Of a DNA stretch of 64,000 nt, positions 20,564 to 32,146 are shown piece after piece. Position numbers and translations under genes: made by a program. The DNA is from Pseudozyma flocculosa PF-1 (lineage: Eukaryota > Basidiomycota > Ustilaginomycetes > Ustilaginales > Ustilaginaceae), in the NCBI RefSeq assembly GCF_000417875.1, contig NW_006920872.1, positions 651,626 through 715,625 of the forward strand, written 5' to 3'. Positions within the stretch are counted from its first letter, which is position 1, and the number at the start of each line of letters is the position of its first letter. The notes under the pieces are model-generated. The model ran no database searches. It was given only the letters and a program-made list of their open reading frames with translations, and was not told the DNA's origin.

Positions 20564-23500
20564 ATGACACGCGCAACGAGAAGCGGCGCTCCGGGCAGCG
20601 GTATCGACGAAGACACAAAGATGGCGCCGCCGGCGACGGGGATCCAGAAGATGCCAGGCAGTATCGCAGAGCTCGCCCACGCTACCGGGATGGGAGTGGA
20701 TCCAAACCAAGACCCCATCGCCGCGCTCAAGGCGGCCAACTACAAGGGCAAGGGCCTCATGGACCCCATCAAGGCCGTCGAGGACAAGTGGCAGCTCCTC
20801 CCCGCCTACCTCCAGGTCAAAGGACTCGTCAAGCAGCACATCGACTCGTACAACTACTTTGTCGACGTCGACCTCAAGAACATCATCAAGGCCAACGAGA
20901 AGATCACCTCCGACATCGACCCCAAGTTCTACCTCAAGTACACCGACATCGTCGTGGGTGAACCGCAGCGAAACGATCCCGACGCCATCGACCGGTCCAT
21001 CACGCCGCACGAGTGCCGGCTGCGCGACATCACCTACAGCGCCCACATCTTTGTCAACATCGAGTACACCCGCGGCGGCAAGATTGTGCGCAGGAAGAAC
21101 GTGCCCATCGGGCGGATACCCGTCATGCTGCGCAGCAACAAGTGCGTGCTGGCCAACCGCACCGAAAAGGAGCTCGCCAAGATGAACGAGTGCCCGCTCG
21201 ACCCCGGCGGGTACTTTGTCGTCAAGGGCACCGAGAAGGTCATCCTCGTCCAGGAGCAGCTCTCCAAGAACCGCATCATTGTCGAGATCGACCCCAAGAA
21301 GAACGTCCAGGCCTCGGTGACCAGTTCGACGCACGAGCGCAAGTCAAAGTCCTACGTCCTCTCCAAGCACGGCAACATCTACGTCAAGCACAACTCGCTC
21401 CACGAGGACATCCCCATCGCCATCGCGCTCAAGGCCATGGGCATCCAATCCGACCGCGAGATCCTTCAGCTGGTGGCCGGCCAGGACGAGTCGTACCGCG
21501 AGCTCTTTGCGCCTAACCTCGAGGAGGCCGCCCGGCTCGGCGTCTTTACCCGGAAGCAGGCGCTCGACTATATCGGCGCGCGTGCAAAGTCGTCGCGCAA
21601 GCCGATGTCGGTGCGCCGACCGCTGTCAGAGGACGCCATCGAGGTGCTGGCGACCATCATCATGGCCCACGTGCCCGTCGAGCGCCTCAACTTCCGGCCA
21701 AAGGCAATCTACATTGCCACCATGGTGCGGAGGGTGCTGATGTGCATGCAGGACGAGAGCATGGTCGACGACCGCGACTATGTCGGCAACAAGCGCCTCG
21801 AGCTCGCCGGACAGCTCTTGTCGCTGCTCTTCGAGGACCTCTTCAAGAAGTTCAACACCGACCTCAAGATGAACATCGACAAGGTCCTCAAGAAGCCCAA
21901 CCGTACGGCCGAGTTCGACGCCTACAACCAGTTCCACTTCAACGGCGACTACATCACCTCGGGCTTTGTGCGCGCCATCTCGACGGGCAACTGGAGCCTC
22001 AAGCGTTTCAAGATGGAGCGCGCCGGCATCACCCACGTCCTGAGTCGGCTGAGCTACATCGCCGCCCTCGGCATGATGACGCGGATCAGCTCGCAGTTCG
22101 AAAAGACGAGAAAGGTGTCGGGTCCGCGAGCGCTGCAACCGAGTCAGTGGGGCATGCTCTGCCCCTCGGACACGCCAGAGGGAGAGGCGTGCGGCCTGGT
22201 CAAGAACCTGGCGCTCATGACCCACATTACCACCGACGTCGAGGAGGAGCCCATCATCAAGATGGCGTTCACGCTCGGCGTCGAGGACATCAACCTCGTC
22301 ACCGGCGCCGAGCTCTACCGCCCGGACTCGTACATCGTCTACATCAATGGCAACGTGCTCGGCGTCACCCGCTTCCCCGTCCGCTTCGTCAACAACTTCC
22401 GCAAGCTGCGCCGCGCTGGCCGCATCTCGGAGTTTGTCAGCATCTACACAAACACCCACCACCAGACGGTCCACATCGCCTCGGACGGCGGTCGCATCTG
22501 CCGTCCCATGATCATCGTCGAGAACAACCGGCCACGGGTCACCGACCACCACATCCGCGAGCTCAAGGCCGGCGCACGCTGCTTTGACGACTTCCTCACC
22601 GCCGGGCTGATCGAGTACCTCGACGTCAACGAGGAAAACGACTCGTACATTGCGCTCTACGAGAACGAGATCATCCCGCAGACGACGCACCTCGAGATCG
22701 AGCCGTTCACCATCCTTGGCGCCGTCGCCGGCCTGATCCCCTACCCGCACCACAATCAGTCTCCGAGGAACACCTACGTGAGTGGCTTTCCGCCTCTGCC
22801 GCCTCCATGCCTCGATGGCCGGGCTGACCTTCTCCCCCTCCCCCGTCTCTCGCATCGCCCGTTGCATCCCCTCCCATGTCGCCCTTCTGCTCCCTCCTTG
22901 CGTCTCGCCGCAGCAATGCGCGATGGGTAAGCAGGCCATCGGCGCCATCGCCTACAACCAGCTCAACCGGATCGACACGCTGCTGTACCTCATGGTCTAC
23001 CCTCAGCAGCCGATGGTGAAGACCAAGACGATTGAGCTGATCGGGTACGACAAGCTGCCTGCGGGGCAGAACGCCATGGTGGCGGTGATGAGCTATTCGG
23101 GCTACGATATCGAGGACGCCCTCATCCTCAACAAGGCCTCGCTCGACCGCGGCTTCGGGCGGTGCCAGGTGATGAAAAAGTCGTCGACCGTGATCCGCAA
23201 GTACCCCAACGGCACGCACGACCGGCTGGCCGATGCGCCCGTCGACGAGAACGGCAAGAAGCAGAAGCGCTACGAGATTCTCCAGGCCGACGGCATCGCT
23301 GGTGTGGGCGAGCGCGTGGACCAGGGCGACGTCTACGTCAACAAGCAGACGCCCGTCAACGCCAACGACAACTCGTCGGCCGCCATGTCGCAGAATGCGG
23401 CGGCGGTGCAGTACAAGAGCGCGCCGCTGTCGTACAAGACGCCAGTATTCGGCTACATTGACCAGGTGCTCATCACGGACACGGACTCGGACCAGACGCT

Positions 23501-24525
23501 GATCAAGGCTCTGATCCGGCAGACGCGCCGGCCGGAGCTGGGAGACAAGTTCTCATCGCGGCACGGGCAGAAGGGCGTCTGCGGCCTGATCGTGCAGCAG
23601 GAAGACATGCCCTTCACCGACCGCGGCGTCAATCCGGACGTCATCATGAACCCGCACGGCTTCCCCTCGCGCATGACGGTGGGCAAGATGATTGAGCTCC
23701 TTTCCGGCAAGGCTGGCGTCATCACCGGCACGCTCCAGTACGGCACCGCGTTCGGAGGATCAAAGGTCGACGACATGTCGAGGCTCCTCATCGAAAACGG
23801 CTACAACTACGCCGGCAAGGAGACGCTGACCAGCGGAATCACTGGTCAGCCGCTCGAGTGCTACACCTACACCGGCCCCATCTACTATCAGAAGCTCAAG
23901 CACATGTGAGTTTCACCCGGCCGTGGCGCCGACAGGGTCCTTCTGTGAGGGCCCTCGATGACTGAGTCGGCATCTTTCCCCTTTCTCCAACCGTTCTTCC
24001 ACGCATCAATTCTCATTCTGCTCTTTGCCCCTCTCTCCCGCCCTCTGCGCAGGGTCATGGACAAGATGCACGCCCGAGCCCGTGGACCCAGGGCGGTCCT
24101 CACCCGCCAGCCCACCGAGGGACGGTCGCGCGACGGCGGTCTGCGTCTCGGCGAGATGGAGCGTGACTGCCTCATCGGCTACGGCGCCACCCAGCTGCTC
24201 CTCGAGCGCCTCATGATCAGCTCCGACGCCTTCATCGTGCACGCGTGCCAGCGCTGCGGCATGCTCGGGTACAACGGCTACTGCTCGTATTGCAAGTCGT
24301 CCAAGGACGTCGTCAAGCTCACCATCCCCTACGCCACCAAGCTCCTCTTCCAGGAACTCATGGCCATGCAGGTCGTTCCCCGTCTCGTCCTCGAGGTGAG
24401 TCTTTGGTGGTGGTGTCGATGCTCGTCGTAGCGGCGGCCCCATCGTACCGCTCCTGCTTCGCCCTCGACCGCTTGGCTGACCTCCCTTCCCGTCGACTGC
24501 CTTGACACTTCAGGACGCCGTCTGA
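20564..24525 (+). CDS. RPC2: DNA-directed RNA polymerase III subunit RPC2 (second largest)
   Basis: Beta-like catalytic subunit of Pol III, which transcribes tRNA and 5S genes. Four exons (20564-22777, 22914-23905, 24053-24395, 24514-24525) give 1186 residues, against about 1150 in yeast RET1. RPC2-type features: [26 protein letters not shown] at the start of the protrusion, [44 protein letters not shown], the [10 protein letters not shown] motif just after intron 1, [30 protein letters not shown], and a C-terminal zinc site CQRC...CSYC (about 1133-1150). The last exon encodes only DAV. The ATG at 20564 is preferred; an upstream TTG is not a plausible start. Confidence 0.96.
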
Positions 24526-24801
24526 GATCTCCGGCGACTCGCCTGAACCACTTGATCTTTGCCCCGGCTCGGCTCGGCGTCGCCTTGCGTGCGATACCCT
24601 CGCCGCTGCCGCGCGCGTTTCCTTGGCCGCCCACCCGCCCACACTTCCACCCCTTCACTGCCGCTCTCGCCCCTTGCCCATCATCTGTACTTTGTATCGT
24701 CCGTCCTCGCATGCAACATCGCCTCTGACCATCCTCTCTTGTGGCTCTGACGGTCGATCCTGCCGTTTCCCGGTCTTTGGGCGCCTGGCTTGACGTGCGG
24801 C

Positions 24802-26519
24802 TCACTCCTTGCGGCCCTCGACTCCGCCGTCGTCCTGTTCCATCTGCCTAGCCCTGCTGGACGATGGACGCGGGCTACTTTCAAACCCAGTGCCGCGATC
24901 CTTGTCTGCTGCCGCGGCGCCGCCGCCGCTGGCCCTGCTGACAGGCTCGACACTCTCGAAGAACGCCGGTGATCCTGCCGCGGGGGTTGCCGCCCCTCGC
25001 TCTCGCAGGAAGACTCTGGCCGCGGGAGGCGCCGGCGGGCCCATGTCGCCGCCACCGCCGTGAGGATGGGCTCTCGAGTCCGCCACCGACCTGGACCTCT
25101 TGGCCAGAGACGCGCGGTTTTCATCGCCGAAGAACCTCTTGATGCCGCTCGAGCCAGTCGCCACAGGGACGGTTGCGTTGGGCTTGGTATCGCCGACGGG
25201 AGCGAAGTCTGCCTCCTTGGCAGTGGCAACACCCTGCGCGTGGCCGGCAAATTCGCGCTGTGGAGTAGCATGGCGGAGAGACTGCCTGGGACCGGGCTGT
25301 TGCTCGTCGGCGTGAGCAGGCCTTGAGGCCCGCTGCTCTCCTCGGGTACGGTTGCGCAAGCGTGCCTCGGAGCCGCTCCAATTGACAGGCTCGGGCGCCG
25401 TGTGGCCGTCAAAGGCATCGTCAAAGGGCGCGGACATTGCGTTGGCCCTCGAACGGATCACCTCACAGTTGTGGCGAACCACCTCGACCTGAGCCTGGAT
25501 GCTGCCCAGAATCGAGCAACGCATGATGACGGACATGTTCGGGGTCAGTCTCCTCCCTCGTTCGAGCACCGAGGCGAGCTTAGGGGGTAGGCGAGCTCCC
25601 GCAATCTGCACTCACCGAGCCAGGGCGACGCGAAGCTGCTCCTCGTACGCTCGCACGAGATGCAAGGCGCAGCGACGTTCTTGGAGTTCGCACTCAACAC
25701 CGAGATGCTCTTTGGCCACCGTGTTGCTCATGCTTGCGACAATCTTGGCCTGGACTCGCAGCAGAGGGCAGAGCTCCGGGTAACGAGCCTCAAAACCGCG
25801 AACGTCGGCTGCCGTCACGGCGAACTCGGCATGGCCTCGTCCGTGTGGCGGCAACGGGTGCGGCGAGATGAGCGGCGATGCTGACGGAGGCAGAGGCGTA
25901 GGAGAGCCCTCGAGCGTGCCATGGCGTCCTTCGAGCTCGTCGGCGTACAGCTCCCGGAGGGCCTCGACCTTGCACGAGGTGGCGAAGTCGTCGTCAGCCG
26001 GCTGAGCAGCCTCAATTTGGCGGTGTGCAGGGGCTTGGGACTGCTGCCGCGCCTCACGGTCGATGCTCGACTCTGACCACAGCATTGGCGGGAGCCTATA
26101 GCCCTCTTTCCACGCTCTCCACTGGACCTTCTCGAGCGGCGAAGATTGGCTGAGCACCAGCTTCTCGTGGGTGAGGCTCTTGTCGCCTTCCTCGGTCAGC
26201 ATCCCCATGACGCCGGCGATGGAACGGTGGTCAAGGATCAGGGAGGCGATCCTGCCCGTCTTTTCGCCGAGGCCCTCGAGATCCTCGTCCGGGTCCGGCA
26301 ATATGGACCTGGGATCCACCCGCTCAGCGACCGAAACGCCAAAGTCGATGTCACCGAACTGGGTTCGACCTCGCGAAGCATCCGGGCATCTCTGTTCAGC
26401 CTCGCTACGCAAGTCGGCGAGCGCGCTTGAACCCTTGAACGACTTACCGCGTGGCGGCTAAAGAGCGAGAGCAGGGTATCGCCAGACCCGGCGCCCTCGG
26501 ACGCGTCCACAGACTCCAT
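24802..26519 (-). CDS. Unrecognised protein with central coiled coil (504 residues)
   Basis: I do not recognise the family. Three exons fit together in phase: 26519-26448 (MESVDASEGAG start), 26358-25616 and 25501-24802. The second intron ends at a GGCAG acceptor preceded by a CTGAC branch-like word, and a simple read-through of exon 2 would stop at once. Visible content: an acidic N-terminal third (LPDPDEDLEGLGEK), a region with WRAWKEGYRLPPMLW, then a predicted helical coiled-coil stretch rich in Ala, Leu, Glu and Arg (about residues 215-300, crossing intron 2), and a long low-complexity, probably disordered C-terminal half rich in Ala, Pro, Ser and Arg. Convergent with RPC2; 276 bases separate the stops. 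The open frame over 500 codons with clean splice sites supports a real gene. Confidence 0.6.
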
Positions 26520-27693
26520 GGCGGCAGGAGTTGCGAGGTGTGTACAGCTCAACGTGCGTGTCGTGAGGTCAGCCTGGCGGCGTGCGTGAAGTGCCCTGGA
26601 AGGGCAGGCGACTTGGAGCGCGAGGCTGGTTATATAGGCGGTGGCGATGGAAAGAAGGGCCCCCAGCGAAGGTGAATGCCCCCAGCGAAGATGACGGCCC
26701 ATCCGCCCGAGGAGCGCCCCCGTCTCAAGGCCGAGGGCACGAACCCGGGCGAGGCGTAGCCTGGTGGGCGCCAGACCGCCGCTGGGCCATCGGCGCGCAT
26801 TTCGAGAGGACGAAGCAGAAGCTCGATCTGCTGATCTCGGCGCCCTGCTGGCGGGCCTCTGGAGATTGGCCACGACGCGGTTCGGCCCGTCTCCGACAGG
26901 TGTACCGGCTCACCCGACGGCAGATGCGCTGGCGCAGGGGACGACGGATCATAGCGGGGCAGCTTCCGAGGCTCATGAGTTGCGTGTCGCAGGGTAGACG
27001 GGCAATTCCAAAGCGTTGTGAGGGCTTGAGTCGAGCGAGAGGAGTGACACGTCGCGGGTATCATAGGGAAGCGAAGGAGCTCACTGGCACCATGATGGAG
27101 GACGACGAGGATGCGGTGGCCTGTGGCAGACGACCTCCACCTCTCGGCCGTCTCGTCTGCTGGGCCCAAGCGCTGCAAGGGTTTTCGAGCGCCTGCAGGC
27201 CAGGCCAGGCCAGGCTGGGACAGACGACCTTCGCGCCCTACGCCGCCCTGCGCCGGTGCCGCTCGTTGGCTGGCTGGGGTCGGCCGGGCGGCCTGCCGCT
27301 GGGTCCTTTCCTACACCAGCTTCCCCAGAGGTGAACAACGGCCAACCACCTACGTCTACATTTCTCTCTTCTGCCACCTGCCGCCAGACGTCCGACCACC
27401 GCCCCCTGCCCAACGCGATCTCGCTGGCTCTTTCAGGCTCTGCACACGGCCAGATCCCGGAACCTCCTCTCAACTGCCTTCGGCTTGGCTTCACCTCTGT
27501 GCGACGGCCTCGCCCCCGCTGTCCCTCCGACTGATCCACACGCATCCTCGCTGCACCCGGTGACACCTCCACGGCTCTCCTCTCCGACGAGACATACCAC
27601 CTCTGACCCCCTCATCATCGCGACGCCCGGCGCTCCCACCATCAAACCAACCCCCCCCCCACCCCCCTTTCCCTCACGGCGCAGAACGCCACC
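26520..27693. promoter_or_regulatory. Divergent promoter between the coiled-coil gene and PP6
   Basis: 1.17 kb without a recognised gene. Ends in a CT- and C-rich leader (a run of C around 27650-27668) before the PP6 ATG. Confidence 0.45.
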
Positions 27694-29514
27694 ATGGCCA
27701 TCGGCAACCCAGAAAGCTGGATTGCCCAGCTTCGGCAGTGCAAGTACCTGCCCGAACCCGACATCAAGGCGCTCTGCGAGATGGTGCGGGCCATCCTCAT
27801 GGAGGAGAGCAATATCCAGCCCGTCTCGAGCCCCGTCACAGTGTGCGGCGACATTCATGGCCAGTTCTGGGACCTCCTCGAGCTCTTCCGGGTCGGCGGG
27901 GAGCCGCCAGACACGTCTTATGTCTTCATGGTGAGCAGCATCCATCGCAACCTAGCACGGTCCGATGCGTCTGCTCGTTTCTGCCCTGTGCTGTGGCAAA
28001 GGAGACGGGAGCTGACCGCAACCTTGCACCCACTCGACAGGGCGATTTTGTTGATCGAGGATATTTCAGCTTGGAGACTTTCTCGCTGCTGATGGCCCTC
28101 AAGGCAAGGTGAGCCGACTCTCCATGCCCACAGGCGCTCGGCCGTTCAGGCCCGCCATCGTCTGACCCGCCGGCCATCGCGCTTCCTTCGCCCGATGCCT
28201 TTCCCAGATGGCCGGACCGCATCACCCTGCTCAGAGGCAACCACGAGAGTCGGCAGATCACGCAGGTCTATGGTTTCTATGGTGAGCACATTCATCGTTA
28301 GGACGCAGCAAGCTCCGGTCTCGCGCACTCCTTCCTGAGATCCGTGTCCTCTCCTTCCGCCCCTCGCGCCGATCGCCCACTCACCACCCGTCAGACGAGT
28401 GTCAGAGAAAGTACGGCAATGCCAACGTCTGGAAGAGCTGCTGCCAGGTTTTCGACTACCTCAACCTTGCTGCTGTAGGTGGCCGCTCCCAGCGTGCTCT
28501 CTCGTAGCTCCGCAGATCCTGACCGATGCCGCCTTTCTGACCCGTGTGGCACCATTGCAGATCATCGACGGGAGGGTGCTCTGCGTGCACGGCGGCCTTA
28601 GTCCGGATGTCCGAACTCTGGACCAGATCAGGATCATCGCAAGGGCGCAGGAGGTGCCACATGAGGGAGCGTTTTGCGGTGAGTCCGCTGCCAGGCACCT
28701 CGCGCGAAGCACTCGCCGATGCAATGCTGGCTGACCATCTTCGTCGTCGTCCCCGTCTCCGTCTGCGCTGTCCGGCAGATCTGATGTGGTCAGATCCAGA
28801 CGACATCGACACCTGGAGCGTGAGCCCCAGAGGCGCCGGTTGGCTCTTTGGTGGCACAGTGACAAAAGAAGTGACTTGAAACGTCGTGGGAGCAGCGTGA
28901 TGAGCGACAATGATGGGCAAGATGCTGACTCACCCGTCCCTCACCCCCGTCTACCCTCAACATTCCTTGCCGCTGTTGCAGTTTAACCACGTCAATGGCC
29001 TCGAGCTCATCGCGCGGGCGCACCAGTTGGTGCAAGAGGGATAGTGAGTGACGATCGCTCCCGCCGGCTCCAGGCGGAAGGCATAACCCCGCTGACGTTC
29101 CACCAATGCCATATCCTTCCTCCCTGCAGCAAACTGATGCACGACAACAACATCGTGACCGTATGGTCCGCACCCAACTATTGCTACCGCTGCGGCAACG
29201 TGGCGTCAGTATTCCAGGTGGACGATCTGCTGGCAATCGATTCGGGCGACAAGTTGTCGGATGCAGCGGCAGCGGGCGCCTCTGGCGACCATCAAGGGAT
29301 TCAGGCAGCAGACGAGGAGGCGGGCGGGCGATTCACGCAGAGCAACTTCAAAATCTTTGAGGCAGGTGAGTCGCTGCGCAACGAGTGCACCTGCTCTGGG
29401 CAAGATCGCCGACCTGACGCCTGCTACCGCCTTACCGCCGCGCCACCATTTCCAGTGCCCGATCAAGAACGGACGATACCTTCTGGAAGCGTCAACTCGC
29501 AGTACTTCCTATAG
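27694..29514 (+). CDS. Serine/threonine protein phosphatase PP6 catalytic subunit (SIT4/PPP6C type)
   Basis: PPP-family metallophosphatase acting in cell-cycle and TOR-linked signalling. Nine exons (27694-27930, 28041-28108, 28208-28281, 28395-28474, 28561-28678, 28779-28870, 28982-29043, 29130-29365, 29456-29514) give 341 residues. Signature motifs: GDIHG (52-56), GDFVDRG (split by intron 1), [53 protein letters not shown] and [11 protein letters not shown]. The N-terminal CKYLPEPD and the C-terminal VPDQERTIP...YFL favour PP6 over PP4 and PP2A. Unusual: about 38 extra residues, Ala-, Gly-, Asp- and Ser-rich, lie between the VASVFQVDD strand and FKIFEA near the C-terminus. One donor is GTGACT rather than GTGAGT. 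Confidence 0.94.
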
Positions 29515-32146
29515 TCGCCCTGGGCAGCAGAGCTTGCCACTTGCTTCGCGGAAAAGAAGTCTTGTGCGGGTTGACTGTCCATCACTCGGCGAAGGCTGGC
29601 ATCAAGCTCTCCTCAGCCCTTGTGATCTCTCTCGAGCAAACGCGTTGGGTGCGACAGCCCCCTATCGTCCCGCTCAGCGCTCCGCTCAGCGCTGGGATCG
29701 GCCCGGAGAATGCTTCCAGCCGATCGCTCCGGTTCGTAATTTTGTCGTCTCTGTCTTGCCTCCACGGTTGCACGACGAGACGAATCGCACCCAGGATCCC
29801 CCTGTACCTGTAGATGCGGCTCGCACCGGGGATTCTGGCACAGGCTCCGCCATGAAGAAGGATCTTGTCGATTCCCCGCCCGCTCGCTGGCTTCACTGCA
29901 CAAGCCAAGGGCCTCGATAAGGCAACAGTGGATCGTTGCCGCGCTTGCTCGGCGGAGCCGCCCTGCCCTCGGTCGATCCGGCCGCGTAGGGTGATCTGCA
30001 TTGCCTCGTGAATCGATCAGCTCGCCTTGGCCATGAGGCGGCCCACCACCCGGCCATCGTGATGATGACTGAAGGCACGGAAGAACGGGATCGGGCGTGC
30101 CGACGTTGCGCGCAAGGCAACGAGGTGCGCGATTTTAGCGGCAGTCGGCTTACCCGGCCGCGCTCCGAGCCTATCTGATGGGCCTTTCTGAACTCGACCT
30201 CCAGGACGCAGTCAAAGTACGGGAACGCCAGCCTGCCGCCGCTGCTGGGCTGAGACGCCTCGAGCCCATACGGATCGGCGCAGCGGTACATGTTTGTAGC
30301 TCTACGACACGAGCCAGGGCGGTGCGCGGCCCTGTGGCCAGAGTACGGTGGCCGGGATGCAGCGGATGAGCCGATCCGAGCCGGTGCTGGGCCTCGGACC
30401 CTCCGAGCACCCACCGGTGACAGGGGCGCAGCCCGATACCGTTCATACCATTGTCTACCTCCTCTGGTCTGCATGTATGGCCGACGGCTGGCCGCTAACC
30501 ACCGCCTACGCCACCCTCCGACCTGGGCCGTGCCGGCAAGCACTTTCCTGATCGAACAGGGCTACTTAGCCTACAACGGGCTGCCACTCGTCGGGTCACC
30601 CATGGGCGCGAGGCGGTGCGCTACCCACCGATTTTGATCCCGGTGTGGGTTGCATGGGAGATAGCTGGGCTCCGTTGTTGCATCTGGTGCTCAATCGGAT
30701 GAGACAAAGGCGATGGCGGGGTGACCGACGCCCTCGGCGCTTGCTGGACGCTGGCGCGGAAGGAAAGAGACAGAATCGAGGGGGTTTGATGCGTGGCATG
30801 GTGGGGGCAAGACGCTATTCCTTGGCCACGTTTGGTGGAGCTACGCCCATGATGGCACCTTCGCCGGCTTCCAGCGCGGTGAGCGGTCCCCTTCGACGCT
30901 ATGCCAGCAAGAAGCAAGGCTGTCCGCTACTTAAGGCACACCCGTCCCACGGCTTCCCCTCTCTGCACCGCACCGCACCGCACCGCCCCTCTCCGGCGTG
31001 CCGACGCGAACCCGTCCACCGTCTGCTCCTACATCCATCCGTCGAACAACCGCCTTCCTTGACATCAGTCCTCGACCACTCTACTCCTGTGAGCGTCTAT
31101 CTTGGTGTTCAAACAGCTCAGCCAGATACCTCCGCTGCACGTAGGCCACGAAGCTCACCTCTTTTGCACAAACGCCGCGTCGACACATGTAAATCCGGGC
31201 AGATCGTGGTACCGCTGCATCCGCAGTTCAAACCTCGAGAGCGGTCGAGCTTTTCCTCTCCCTCATCCTGTCAGCCTTCGTCGAGCGCACTGCAGACCAT
31301 TCAATTTGCGTTGTTGGGGATCTCTCTGACGGACGGCACGATCGGCGGCACATCCGGCAGGCCGGCGCAGGTCGTCGTCTCCGTCAAAGGCTCGCTCTCT
31401 GCTCATTGAGCTGCCTTCCCACCGCGGCTGCGCGTTTCTTGCCCTGCCTCCTTGGCCTGAAACACTATCCTCGCTCTCAAGGTTTGGCTAGCCCCGTGGG
31501 CGGAAAAGCGAGCTAAGCTAGGCATTCTGCAGATGGAGCAACACCACCACTTGGCGCCTGCCCGCGACGCCTCCCTTGACGTGCGAAAGCGTAGGGCTGG
31601 AGAGGACCGCTTCGACACCATTCATCATACTCAGCAGGCACTCGAGTCGCTGCGCGAGCAGGTGCAAGCCGAGACTGCTTCCAGCCAGGAGACCTTCAGC
31701 GTCCGTCTTCCGCCGACATCCGCGGCGAGGCCTCGTCCCACCACCGCGTGCCCCACGTCGCCGAGCGACCTCCGAGGTGGTGAGTGCGCCCGTACAGGCA
31801 GAACCGCTCGGACCGTCGGCGCATGCTCTTGTGGACAACCGCGCGGCACGAGCCGACAGTGCACCGTCGCCCTGCTCATTAAGCGCAAGCAAGGCATCCG
31901 TGCGATGCCCGATCAACCCTAGGAGGGCGAACGGCGTGTAAAACTCGTCAGGCCGTCCGCACGCAGCTCCTCGTTGTCTGACCCCCACTCTCCCCCTTTT
32001 TTCCTCTTCTGTGACCGACCCACCCCCGGCTTCATAAAGACCGGCCTGAACCGCCGTCATTTGCTCGCTCTCCCTCTCTCTCCCTCCTACCCTCCCTCTT
32101 CGTCTCATCCGGCCAGCAAGCACACCGCCATCCAACTCGTCCGCTG
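29515..32146. other. 2.6 kb region without a confident gene
   Basis: No family could be recognised on either strand. Fragments with coding-like character are a minus-strand stretch near 30165-30310 (LAFPYFDCVLEVEF) and a plus-strand frame from 31533 (MEQHHHLAPARD). For neither could an exon chain with agreeing phases be built. A small gene with tiny exons could be hidden here. The final 150 bases are CT-rich and serve the zinc-finger gene. Confidence 0.4.

Noticed and set aside
30017..30370. Possible minus-strand exon pair (YRCADPYGLE ... FDCVLEVEFRKA, then HHHDGRVVGRLMAKAS and stop)
   Set aside because: The GTAAGC donor and CAG acceptor look good, but the phases of the two pieces do not agree and no start exon was found.
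30781..30960. Plus-strand frame resembling a mitochondrial leader (RRYSLATFGG ... LRRYASKK)
   Set aside because: No conserved mature domain follows and no splice chain could be built.
31533..31922. Plus-strand open frame MEQHHHLAPARD upstream of the zinc-finger gene
   Set aside because: It begins right after an intron-like CAG, and its end does not splice in frame to the zinc-finger exon. Kept only as an uncertain fragment in the intergenic entry.
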